A stretch of 64,000 nt of DNA from Microbispora oryzae. Its GTDB lineage: Bacteria > Actinomycetota > Actinomycetes > Streptosporangiales > Streptosporangiaceae. The position numbers and the translations under genes were made by a program. This document shows positions 43,207 to 51,277 of the stretch, one piece after another. Position 1 is the first letter of the stretch. The number at the start of each line of letters is the position of its first letter. The notes under the pieces are model-generated. The model did no database searches and had not been told where the DNA came from. It saw only the letters and a program-made list of their open reading frames with translations. Where the stretch lies: assembly GCF_017896165.1 (NCBI RefSeq), contig NZ_JAFCNB010000003.1, forward strand, positions 248,001-312,000. Direction: 5' to 3'.

Positions 43207-43836
43207 ATGGCCATCACCGAAGGGCACCACGGGCGCAACCACATCGCTTCCGGTCACGCGGCCTCCATCCCCGCCGGTATCCCGGCCGGGCGCCACGTGG
43301 CCGACGGCGCCGCGGCCGCGGAAGCCGCGACCGCTCCCCATCGGAGCGGATCGGGCCCGGCCGCGTACGTCTGGGCCGTCGCGAGGATCGCCGTCGGCTG
43401 GGTGTTCCTCTGGGCGTTCCTCGACAAGCTCTTCGGCTGGGGCTTCGCCACCCCAGCCAAGGGCGCGTGGGTGAACGGCGGCAGCCCGACCACCGGCTTC
43501 CTCAAGGGCACCGCGGACCGGACGTTCGGCGGGGTGTTCGGCGCCCTCGCCGGTCAGGCGTGGGTCGACTGGCTCTTCATGGGCGGGCTGCTCGGCATCG
43601 GCGTCGCCCTCGTCCTCGGCGTGGGCATGCGGATCGCCGCGGTCTCAGCGACGCTCCTGCTGGTCCTCATGTGGGCCGCCGAGCTTCCCCTCACCACCAA
43701 CCCCTTCCTGGACGAGCACATCGTCTACGCGATCGTCGTGATCGGCCTCGCCCTGGCGGGCGCCGGACGGACCCTCGGGCTCGGCGTCCAGTGGACCCGG
43801 ACCGCCCTGGTGCGGCGCTTCCCCGTGCTCAAGTGA
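43207..43836 (+). CDS. DoxX-family membrane protein
   Basis: The 209-residue protein has a 60-residue soluble N-terminus and four membrane segments starting at YVWAVARIAVGWVFLWAFLDKLFGWGF, the DoxX signature. It carries a large extracytoplasmic loop (TPAKGAWVNGGSPTTGFLKG). DoxX-like proteins are often linked to thiosulfate:quinone or redox membrane systems, and in mycobacteria they support oxidative stress defence. ATG 43207 follows GAGAGGGG. Two DosR-like boxes lie upstream. A 14-bp tandem repeat covers its stop codon. Confidence 0.85.
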   Translation: MAITEGHHGRNHIASGHAASIPAGIPAGRHVADGAAAAEAATAPHRSGSGPAAYVWAVARIAVGWVFLWAFLDKLFGWGFATPAKGAWVNGGSPTTGFLKGTADRTFGGVFGALAGQAWVDWLFMGGLLGIGVALVLGVGMRIAAVSATLLLVLMWAAELPLTTNPFLDEHIVYAIVVIGLALAGAGRTLGLGVQWTRTALVRRFPVLK

Positions 43837-43921
43837 TCGTGCTCAAGTGATCGTGCTCAAGTGACGGGGCCATGTGACGGGGCCCAGATGAGCGGGCCTC
43901 GGGTGAGAGGGCCTGAGGTGA
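43824..43921. repeat. 14-bp tandem repeat array spanning the DoxX stop codon
   Basis: CGTGCTCAAGTGAT is repeated at 43824-43837, 43838-43851 and 43852-43865 (last base C). It then decays into a degenerate array keeping a GTGA/ATGA core at 43833, 43847, 43861, 43874, 43888, 43903 and 43918. The first copy encodes the final VLK and the stop codon. It fills most of the gap before the histidine kinase gene. Confidence 0.85.
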
Positions 43922-43997
43922 CCGGAGCGCCGGCCCCGGACGCCTACCTTCCCCGGGGGGTGGGCAGTCGCGTGCCGGGGGTGGAAAACTTCGGGCT

Positions 43998-45713
43998 ATG
44001 ACGGACAACGAGGCCCGGCCGCTCGTGCCGCACATGCGGCTGGACGAACTGCTGGCGGAGCTGCAGACACGGCTTGAGGCGGTTCTCGCCACCCGTGACC
44101 GCGTCCACGCGCTCCTGGAGGCCGTCGTCTCGGTCGGCAGCGACCTCGACCTGGAGACCGTCCTCCGTCGCATCGTGGAGACGGCGACCACCCTGGTCGA
44201 CGCCACCTACGGCGCCCTGGGGGTGATCGGGGAGGAGAACACGCTCGTGGAGTTCATCCCCGTCGGGCTGTCCGAGGAGGAGATCGCCCGCATCGAGCAC
44301 TGGCCCCACGGCCTCGGCCTGCTCGGCCTGCTCATCAAGGAGCCGCAGACGCTGCGGATGTCCCACATCTCCGATCACCCGGAGTCGTACGGGTTCCCGC
44401 CCGGCCACCCGGCGATGGGCAGCTTCCTCGGCGTCCCCATCCGGGTCAGGGACTCCGTCTTCGGCAACCTCTACCTCACCGAGAAGCGCGGGGGCGGAGA
44501 GTTCGACGAGGACGACGAGGCGATCGTCGTCGCCCTCGCCACCGCGGCAGGCGTCGCCATCGAGAACGCCCGGCTGTACGAGGACACCCGGCGCCGCGAG
44601 ACCTGGCTGCAGGCGTCCTCGGAGATCACCACCCGGCTGCTCTCCGGCGCCGAGCCGCATGAGGTGCTCACGCTCATCGCGCGCCGCGCGCGGGAGATGT
44701 CCGACACCGATCTCACGGCCGTCCTGCTGCCCGGGGCGGACGCGAAGGTCCTGCATCCCGTGCTCGAGGACGGCTCGATCTGGGACGACGGCGCACCGGG
44801 CCCGGCGCTGCGGGACGTCGCGGTCGCCGAGACGCTGACCGGCCGGGCGTTCTTGCGGGGCGAGCCGCTCATGGTCGACGACGCCGCCGTGACCGACGCC
44901 GTGCGGGCCTTCACGCGGCGTGGCGCGCTCGGCCCGGTGGCCGCGGTGCCGCTCGGCGCGGCGGGCGCCGTACGAGGTGTGCTCCTGCTCGCGAAACGGG
45001 CGGGGCGCCTGCCGTTCAGCACCCCGGAGCTCCGGATGCTGCACGCCTTCGCGGGGCAGGCGGCGGTGGCCCTTGAGCTCGCCGAAGCCCGCAGGGACGC
45101 CGAGAAGCTCGGGCTGCTCGAAGACCGCGACCGCATCGCCAAGGACCTGCACGACGTGGTCATCCAGCGGCTCTTCGCGGTGGCGATGACGCTGATGAGC
45201 GCGGTCCGGCTGGTGGACCACCCGGAGGCCTCCGCGCGCGTGCAGACGGCGATCGACGAGCTGGACACCACCATCCGGCAGATCCGCTCGACCATCTTCG
45301 CCCTCCAGACACCACGCGAGGAGGCCGTCCGGAGTCTGCGCGCCCAGATCGTCGACCTGGTCGAGGGCGCCCGCGGTCACCTCGGCTTCATGCCCGGCCT
45401 GACCCTGGAGGGACGCCTCGACACCGACGTGCCGGCGGAACCGGCCGAGCATCTGCTGGCCGTCCTGCGGGAGGCGCTGTCGAACGTCGTCCGCCACGCG
45501 AAGGCGTCCCGTGCCGACGTCACCGTGCGGACCGCGGACCGGCGGCTGACCCTCATCGTCCAGGACGACGGCGTGGGAGTGCCCGCCAAGGGCCGCCGCA
45601 GCGGCCTGCGCAATCTCGCCGACCGAGCCGAACGGCTGGGCGGGGACTTCCGGATCACCTCCGGAGAGGGCGGCGGCGCCCGCCTCGAATGGAGCGTCCC
45701 GCTCGACACCTGA
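43998..45713 (+). CDS. DevS/DosT-like GAF sensor histidine kinase
   Basis: The 571-residue kinase has two GAF domains (about 50-193 and 208-362), a HisKA_3 dimerisation domain with the phospho-acceptor His384 (DRIAKDLHDVVIQRLF) and a HATPase domain with QDDGVGVP. In the first GAF domain SDHPESYGFPPGHPAM aligns with the haem region of DevS/DosT, and His137 matches their proximal haem ligand. It should sense oxygen, NO or redox state and control a NarL-type regulator such as DevR. No response regulator lies next to it. It follows the nitroreductase and DoxX genes with their DosR-like boxes. Confidence 0.9.
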   Translation: MTDNEARPLVPHMRLDELLAELQTRLEAVLATRDRVHALLEAVVSVGSDLDLETVLRRIVETATTLVDATYGALGVIGEENTLVEFIPVGLSEEEIARIEHWPHGLGLLGLLIKEPQTLRMSHISDHPESYGFPPGHPAMGSFLGVPIRVRDSVFGNLYLTEKRGGGEFDEDDEAIVVALATAAGVAIENARLYEDTRRRETWLQASSEITTRLLSGAEPHEVLTLIARRAREMSDTDLTAVLLPGADAKVLHPVLEDGSIWDDGAPGPALRDVAVAETLTGRAFLRGEPLMVDDAAVTDAVRAFTRRGALGPVAAVPLGAAGAVRGVLLLAKRAGRLPFSTPELRMLHAFAGQAAVALELAEARRDAEKLGLLEDRDRIAKDLHDVVIQRLFAVAMTLMSAVRLVDHPEASARVQTAIDELDTTIRQIRSTIFALQTPREEAVRSLRAQIVDLVEGARGHLGFMPGLTLEGRLDTDVPAEPAEHLLAVLREALSNVVRHAKASRADVTVRTADRRLTLIVQDDGVGVPAKGRRSGLRNLADRAERLGGDFRITSGEGGGARLEWSVPLDT

Positions 45714-45745
45714 CCCCGCCCGATCTCCGCCCGCGCGGCCGCCGC

Positions 45746-47299
45746 TCAGCGTTCGGCGGCGCCGAACCAGCGGGCGGCCGCCGCCCGCAACCCGTCGCGT
45801 TCGGCCCGGCTCGGGCGGGCCGAGCCGGTCGCCCACGCCACGTGGCAGTCGGGCCGCAGCAGCAGCGCGGCGGGAGCCTCCGGCGTGCCCACGCGGGCGG
45901 CGACGATGTCCACCCGTCCTCGCCAGGCGGCGAGCTCGGCCACGAGCGAGGCGTCCTCCGTCAGGTCGAGCAGCAGCGGCCGGGCGTTCCTGGTCAGTTC
46001 CGCGAGCCGTACGGTGCCGCCGTCCGTCTCCAGGAGGAGGTCGGGGGCCCACCGCCCGGCCAGCGGATGGTCGCCGGGCGTCGCGTAGCCGTACCTGATG
46101 TCCGTCCCGGACATGAGGGCGGCGATGTGCCGGACGACGCGAGGCTCGGTGAGCAGCTCGCCGAACAGCTCGCGCAGCGCGGTGACCTCCGGCCCGGGGG
46201 CGATCAGCGCCGACTGCGCCTGGGTGTGCATGACGACGCGCTGGGACACCGGCCGCCGCTCGGAGTCGTAGGTGTCCAGCAGGCCCGGCGGGGCCCAGCC
46301 GTGGATCTCGGCGGCCAGCTTCCAGCCCAGGTTGACGGTGTCCTGCAGGCCCAGGTTGAGGCCGGGGCCGCCGATCGAGCTGTGCACGTGCGCCGCGTCG
46401 CCGACGAGCAGCACCCGCCCGTCCCGGAAGCGGTCGGCCAGCCGGGTGTTGCCCCCGACGAGCCGGCGCAGCATGTGGGGGCCCTCGCCCTCCGGCGGGC
46501 CGAACGGCACGTCCACGCCGAGCACCCGGCGAACGCTCGCCCGGAAGTCGTCGAGGGTGGGCGCCGCGCCCTCGGGCTCCTCAGGCCCCCATTCCACCGT
46601 GGTCATCATCGGGGGGCGGGAGGGGAAGGCGGCGTAGACGAAGAGCCCGCGTTCGGTGCGGTGGTGCAGGAACGCGGGGACGAGGCCGTACCCGGGCACC
46701 TGGAGCCCTCCGGTGGCCGGATCGATCAGTTCGGCGGGCACGGAGACGTGCGCGGTGAAGGAGACGGAGTCGTCCCTGGTGACACCGGGGAAGCCGATCC
46801 CGGAGAGCTTGCGCGTGGTGCTGTGGCCGCCGTCGGCCCCGGCCAGCCAGCCGGTGCGCAGCCGGTAGGGGCCGTCGGGTCCGTCGATCTCCAGGTCGAC
46901 CCCGTCGCCGTCCTGGGAGATCCCGGTGAGCTCGTGGCCGCGGCGGATCTCGACGCCGAGCTCCTGGGCGCGTGCCGCGAGCTCCCGCTCAAGCCGGCGC
47001 TGCGGCACCGGGAGGATGTACATCGGGTTGTCGTCCAGGACGGAGAGATTCAGGGGCAGCGCGCCGAAGACGAAGCCGGGGGTGGGCTGCGGCGGCTCCG
47101 TTCCACCGCTCAGGCGCTGGTAGAGGCCGCGGCGGTCGAGCACGCGGACGACCTGGCCGACCAGGCCGTTGGCCCGGTTCTCCTCGGGCTGCGTGACGAG
47201 CCGTTCCAGGACGACGGGACGCACTCCGGCCAGGCTCAGCTCGCAGGCCAGCATGAGGCCGTTCGGCCCCGCCCCGGCGATGACGACGTCGATGGGCAT
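45746..47299 (-). CDS. FAD-dependent aromatic-type monooxygenase
   Basis: The 517-residue flavoprotein hydroxylase belongs to the PheA/TfdB/MhpA-like class. FAD motifs are VVIAGAGPNGLMLACEL near the N-terminus, GADGGHSTTRK in the middle and LLVGDAAHVHSSIGGPGLNLGLQD, followed by a thioredoxin-like C-terminal domain. Such enzymes hydroxylate phenols or aromatic polyketides with NAD(P)H and O2. ATG 47299 follows AAGGAG. The TetR gene lies 147 nt upstream on the same strand and may control it. Confidence 0.9.
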   Translation of the reverse strand: MPIDVVIAGAGPNGLMLACELSLAGVRPVVLERLVTQPEENRANGLVGQVVRVLDRRGLYQRLSGGTEPPQPTPGFVFGALPLNLSVLDDNPMYILPVPQRRLERELAARAQELGVEIRRGHELTGISQDGDGVDLEIDGPDGPYRLRTGWLAGADGGHSTTRKLSGIGFPGVTRDDSVSFTAHVSVPAELIDPATGGLQVPGYGLVPAFLHHRTERGLFVYAAFPSRPPMMTTVEWGPEEPEGAAPTLDDFRASVRRVLGVDVPFGPPEGEGPHMLRRLVGGNTRLADRFRDGRVLLVGDAAHVHSSIGGPGLNLGLQDTVNLGWKLAAEIHGWAPPGLLDTYDSERRPVSQRVVMHTQAQSALIAPGPEVTALRELFGELLTEPRVVRHIAALMSGTDIRYGYATPGDHPLAGRWAPDLLLETDGGTVRLAELTRNARPLLLDLTEDASLVAELAAWRGRVDIVAARVGTPEAPAALLLRPDCHVAWATGSARPSRAERDGLRAAAARWFGAAER

Positions 47300-47446
47300 G
47301 ACGAATACTCCTTCGATGGTGGGGAACCCGGCCGTCCGTGGAAGGGCATGACGGGACGGACCGGCGGCGCCGGTCGGGCCGGTTCTATCGGTGGGTGCCG
47401 AGCCCCGGTGGCGGAGACGTGCCCGGGCTTCGGGTGAGTCGGCGGA

Positions 47447-48073
47447 TCAGGGGGCCGGGAGGCCCCGGGCGATCTGGCCGAGCGCATCCTCCAGCAGCGG
47501 GGCGAACGCGGCCGGCGGATCGGCCCGCAGGAAGTGGTCCGTGGCGATCCGGACGGCCGCGCCGACGGCGCCGGCCACGAGACGGGGATACATGTCGTGC
47601 ACGGGATCGGCGCCGACGCGCTCGGCGACCGCGGCGGCGAGCGCGGCCTCCGCCTCGACCTCCGCCCTGATGAACTCGGCCTGGAGGGCCGGCTCACGCA
47701 CCATCAGCCGCACGCCGTCGATCCACTGCTGGTCCGGCATGCCGGTCGGGGCGTCCTGCCCCAGCGTCAGCCGTGCGATCACCGCGTTCCGGATGGCCTC
47801 CCACAGAGGCTCCGACGCCGGTCTGCGGCGGAGTTCTTCGGCGGTGAGCCTGCTCCGGTCCAGGTGGCGGGCGGTGATCGCCTCGGCCTTGCTGGAGAAA
47901 TAGTTGTTGAACGTGCGCGGAGAGACACCGGCGGCCGCGGCGATGTCCTCCACCCGGACGTTGTCCAGCCCGCGTTCGACCACAAGCCGGATGGCCGCCC
48001 AGCTCAGGGCGATCCGCGTCTCCTGCTTCTTGCGCTCCCGCAGGCCCGCCCGCTCGCCCCTGTCGTCGTTCAC
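47447..48073 (-). CDS. TetR-family transcriptional regulator
   Basis: The 208-residue repressor has a TetR HTH (IRLVVERGLDNVRVEDIAAAAGVSPRTFNNYFSSKAEA, residues about 26-64) and an all-helical ligand domain. GTG 48073 (MNDDRGERAG) is used; TACGGT on the minus strand (48080-48085) lies six bases upstream and GAAGGG also precedes the start. A nested inverted repeat at 48088-48129 overlaps the promoter. The FAD monooxygenase downstream is the most likely target. Confidence 0.9.
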   Translation of the reverse strand: MNDDRGERAGLRERKKQETRIALSWAAIRLVVERGLDNVRVEDIAAAAGVSPRTFNNYFSSKAEAITARHLDRSRLTAEELRRRPASEPLWEAIRNAVIARLTLGQDAPTGMPDQQWIDGVRLMVREPALQAEFIRAEVEAEAALAAAVAERVGADPVHDMYPRLVAGAVGAAVRIATDHFLRADPPAAFAPLLEDALGQIARGLPAP

Positions 48074-48087
48074 CCCTTCACCGTACC

Positions 48088-48129
48088 AAAACTTGCGGGC
48101 CGCGCAAAGATGCGCGATGCGCAAGTTTT
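48088..48129. promoter_or_regulatory. Nested inverted repeats, probable TetR operator
   Basis: Outer arms AAAACTTGCG (48088-48097) and CGCAAGTTTT (48120-48129) are perfect; inner arms CGCGCA (48101-48106) and TGCGCG (48111-48116) are also perfect. Two overlapping sites can be read: TTGCG-N5-CGCAA (48093-48107) and TGCGC-GAT-GCGCA (48111-48123). The region covers the -35 side of the TetR promoter, so autorepression is likely. Confidence 0.7.
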
Positions 48130-48149
48130 TGAGCGGTCGGCGGGCCGCA

Positions 48150-49883
48150 TCAGAGGCCGCAGAGCTCGGACAGGCTCTTGGCGGCCTTGCCGCTGTTGGG
48201 CGTGGGGGTCAGCCGGGGCGAGGAGGCGCGCGCCGTCGGCGTCGACGCGCCGTCTGCGGGCGAGGAGGCAGCCCCGGCGGAGGCGGACGACGATCCGGCG
48301 CCTCCGGTCGTGCCCGGTGACGTGCCCGGGGACGCGGCGGTCACGCCGGTCACGCCGTTCGTGGCGGTCGTCGTGGCGGGGCGATCGGCCATCGACTCAC
48401 GGATGGCCTCCCGGGTCATGTTCCGGATCTTGGCCCAGTCGGCGGCGCCGGGGTAGATGATCGGCGGGACGAACTGGAGGCTGGTGATCGAGGCCTTCCG
48501 CACCTTCATGCCGAGCGGCACCAGGTGCTCCAGCAGGTCGCGGGGGATGTCCGTCCGGAACATGTGCCGGGCCGCGGACGCGATCCGGGTGAAGTTGGCG
48601 AGCACGGTCGCCGGCGTGACCTGCTGGGCGAGCGCGCCGATGACGCACCGCTGACGGGCCATCCGGGAGAAGTCGTCGCTGTCCACCCGGGAGCGGCCGT
48701 ACCAGAGCACCTCCTCGCCGTTCAGCGTGCGGTAGCCCGCCTTGATGGTCCCTGCCGTGCCGAAGTGGCCGCCCCACCTGACGTCGCGCTCGACCCGGAT
48801 CTTGAGACCGCCGACCGCGTCGATCAGGGCGGCGAAGCCGAACATGTCGACCATCGCGTAGTAGTCGATGTGCAGGCCGAGGGTGTAGCCGATGGCGTCC
48901 TTGAGCGCCTGGGCGCCCCGGTTCTTGCCGCCCATGACCTGCGGATTGTTGTCCGCGTAGTACCAGACCGAGTTGAGCAGGCCCTGCCCCTCGGCGTTGA
49001 AGCCGTCGGGGAACTGCTTGCGCAGCGGACTGCTCGCCGGGAAGTGGACATACTGCAGATTGCGCGGCAGGCTCAGCAGCACGGTGTTGCCAGTGGCGAT
49101 GTTGACGCTGGCCACCGTCATCGAGTCGGTGCGCACACCCACCCGGTTTCCGGCCGCGTCGCCGCCGATCAGCAGGAAGTTGACCCGCTTGCGGCCGTCC
49201 CACGGGTCCTCGGCCCGGACCGGTGAGGCGGTGACCCCGGCGACGGGCGCGGTGACGGCGTCGAGGAGCTGGCTCGCCGTCCTGATCGTGCCGGCGGTGA
49301 ACACGAACGGCGCCATGACCGACACGCACAGGAACCCGGCGACGACACCCGAGAGCACCTGACCGCCCTGGGAGAGCCGCTGGGGACGGAGGGCGACGTA
49401 GGAGAAGGCGACGAGCGAGCACCAGGCGACGGCGCCGACGCCCGCCCCGATCATGATGGTCGTCATCGTGCTGCCGCGCAGCACCACCTGGGCGTTCTCG
49501 CTGAGCTTGAGGGCGAGGATGCCGAGCGCCACCAGCGTGGTGCCGAAAACGCCCAGCAGGACGAATCCGGTGCGGCGACGGCCCGCGCGCAGGTGGGCGG
49601 CGCCCGGCACGACCGCCGACAGGGCCGTCCAGCCGATCAGCGCGCCGGTGCTCAGCGGCCGGGCGAACCGCGGGCGGCCCGTCTTCCGAGGGCCGGGCGC
49701 CGGGGCCGGGTCTCCGGCGCCCGACGGGCCCTTTGAGGAGGCGGACGACTGGTCCGAGGCGGGTGACAGGGTGGACACGGGCACCGCCCGATCCTCCGTG
49801 CTCGCCGGTTCTCCCCGCCGACGGCGTGGGCCCTGCCCTTCCGGGAGGCTCCCGGCCTCGTCGGAGCGACCCTCGCCGTGCAT
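48150..49883 (-). CDS. LCP (LytR-CpsA-Psr) family protein with four N-terminal membrane segments
   Basis: The 577-residue protein carries the LCP domain at about residues 225-480: NFLLIGGDAAGNRVGVRTDSMTVASVN binds the polyprenyl pyrophosphate and GRSRVDSDDFSRMARQRCVI is the signature arginine block. LCP enzymes transfer glycopolymers to peptidoglycan. The N-terminal 70 residues are disordered and four hydrophobic segments follow (about 78-200) rather than the usual one. The C-terminal 100 residues are Ala/Ser/Thr-rich and end in LCGL. A TAGAAT -10 (minus strand, 49918-49923) serves the gene. Confidence 0.9.
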   Translation of the reverse strand: MHGEGRSDEAGSLPEGQGPRRRRGEPASTEDRAVPVSTLSPASDQSSASSKGPSGAGDPAPAPGPRKTGRPRFARPLSTGALIGWTALSAVVPGAAHLRAGRRRTGFVLLGVFGTTLVALGILALKLSENAQVVLRGSTMTTIMIGAGVGAVAWCSLVAFSYVALRPQRLSQGGQVLSGVVAGFLCVSVMAPFVFTAGTIRTASQLLDAVTAPVAGVTASPVRAEDPWDGRKRVNFLLIGGDAAGNRVGVRTDSMTVASVNIATGNTVLLSLPRNLQYVHFPASSPLRKQFPDGFNAEGQGLLNSVWYYADNNPQVMGGKNRGAQALKDAIGYTLGLHIDYYAMVDMFGFAALIDAVGGLKIRVERDVRWGGHFGTAGTIKAGYRTLNGEEVLWYGRSRVDSDDFSRMARQRCVIGALAQQVTPATVLANFTRIASAARHMFRTDIPRDLLEHLVPLGMKVRKASITSLQFVPPIIYPGAADWAKIRNMTREAIRESMADRPATTTATNGVTGVTAASPGTSPGTTGGAGSSSASAGAASSPADGASTPTARASSPRLTPTPNSGKAAKSLSELCGL

Positions 49884-50329
49884 GGTTCACCGCTCTCTCG
49901 TCGAATCTTGGCTAGGGATTCTAACCCCCATATCCGGACAAGAGTCACGTAAACGAGAGTTCAGGCTTACCCGCACGACACGGGCGCCCGTCGCCGCGCC
50001 CCGGGATCGGCCGTCCGGTGGGCCCCGGGCGGGCGGACAGGCGGTGGATGACCTGCGCGGGCCCGGGGGCGGCGAGGGTCGGCGCCCGCCCGGTCGCGCC
50101 GCCCCGGTGAGGCGGCGGAGGCGGCTCGCGGATGGGCCACGGATGACCCGCGAACGGACTACAGATGCGATATCCGGGCGAATGGCCCCCTCGGCTAATT
50201 CAGGGCAAAACAATACTGAAATAACAGGCGTCACGGATGTGGTCGATGGTGGGTACGTTCCGTAATCGTCCGAGGTGATCTCTGCGATGTTCCGGAATCG
50301 CCGGGCTCGTCTGCCCTAGCGTTTTTCGC
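49884..50329. other. Divergent intergenic region between the LCP and LysR genes
   Basis: This 446-bp gap holds the LCP promoter (TAGAAT, minus strand, at 49918-49923) and the LysR -10 (TAGCGT at 50317-50322). Its right half (50195-50235) is AT-richer than the surroundings. I see no convincing gene, repeat or RNA in it. Confidence 0.5.
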
Positions 50330-51199
50330 ATGAATCTGCAGCAGCTCCGTTATGTGGTCGCCACCGCGGAGCACCGCACCATGACCGACGCGGCCAGGTC
50401 GCTGTATATCGCGCAGCCCGCGCTCTCTCGCGCGATACGCGATTTGGAACGGGAGCTCGGAATGACGCTTTTCGCGCGTTCCGGCAGGGGAGTCGTCGTC
50501 ACCGCGCAGGGCCGGCGGGTCGTCAAACTCGCCAGGGAGGCGCTCGACGCGGTGGCGGAGATCGAGGCGCTGGCCACGCAGGGGTCTTCCCAGGGCGCCG
50601 AACTGCGGATCGCCTCGACCCCCAGCCTGGAGCCGGGCCTGGCGGGGCGCCTGTTGCCCGCCTACACCGCCGAGCATCCGGGCATCCGCGTCCAGATCGT
50701 GCGGTGCGACGGCCGGGAGGGCGTCGTCAGCGCCGTCCGGGAACAGCGGGCCGACCTCGGGCTGACCGACCTGCCGGTCCCCGCCGACCTGGTCAGCCAT
50801 CCGCTCGAACGCCAGGAGATCGTGCTGATCTCCCCGCCCGGCGTCGACCTGCCCGACCCGGTGCCCATGGCCAGGCTCGGCGGCATGCGCCTGATCCTGC
50901 CGGCCCCGGGCAGCCCGCGGCGCAGGGAGTTCGACCACATCTTCGCGACGTACGGAGTCCGGCCCATTCCGGCGATCGAGTCGGACGAGCGGCGGGGCTG
51001 GCTGCGCGCGGTCCGCGAGGGCAAGGCGTCCCTGCTCTGGTACCGCGGCATGGCCGACCAGGCGGCGCGCGCCGGTCTGGTGGTCCGTTCGCTCGACCCG
51101 TCCCTCAGGAAGATCATCGCGGTCGTCCACGCGCGGCGGCGGCTGACGGCGACGGCGCAGGACTTCCTTGCGGTGGCCGAGGGCGGATCGGCGGCTTAG
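50330..51199 (+). CDS. LysR-family transcriptional regulator
   Basis: The 289-residue regulator has the LysR HTH (MNLQQLRYVVATAEHRTMTDAARSLYIAQPALSRAIRDLERELG) and a periplasmic-binding-like effector domain (ELRIASTPSLEPGLAGRLLPAY). The ATG lies seven bases after TAGCGT, with no Shine-Dalgarno, so the message is probably leaderless. It converges on the PLP enzyme gene. Target and effector are unknown. Confidence 0.92.
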   Translation: MNLQQLRYVVATAEHRTMTDAARSLYIAQPALSRAIRDLERELGMTLFARSGRGVVVTAQGRRVVKLAREALDAVAEIEALATQGSSQGAELRIASTPSLEPGLAGRLLPAYTAEHPGIRVQIVRCDGREGVVSAVREQRADLGLTDLPVPADLVSHPLERQEIVLISPPGVDLPDPVPMARLGGMRLILPAPGSPRRREFDHIFATYGVRPIPAIESDERRGWLRAVREGKASLLWYRGMADQAARAGLVVRSLDPSLRKIIAVVHARRRLTATAQDFLAVAEGGSAA

Positions 51200-51277
51200 C
51201 GACATGCGCCGCGATTGGAGCGTTCCAGAAAGCGCGGGCGCGGCCCCGCCTGGCGGGCGGGGATCCGGCCCCGCGGC

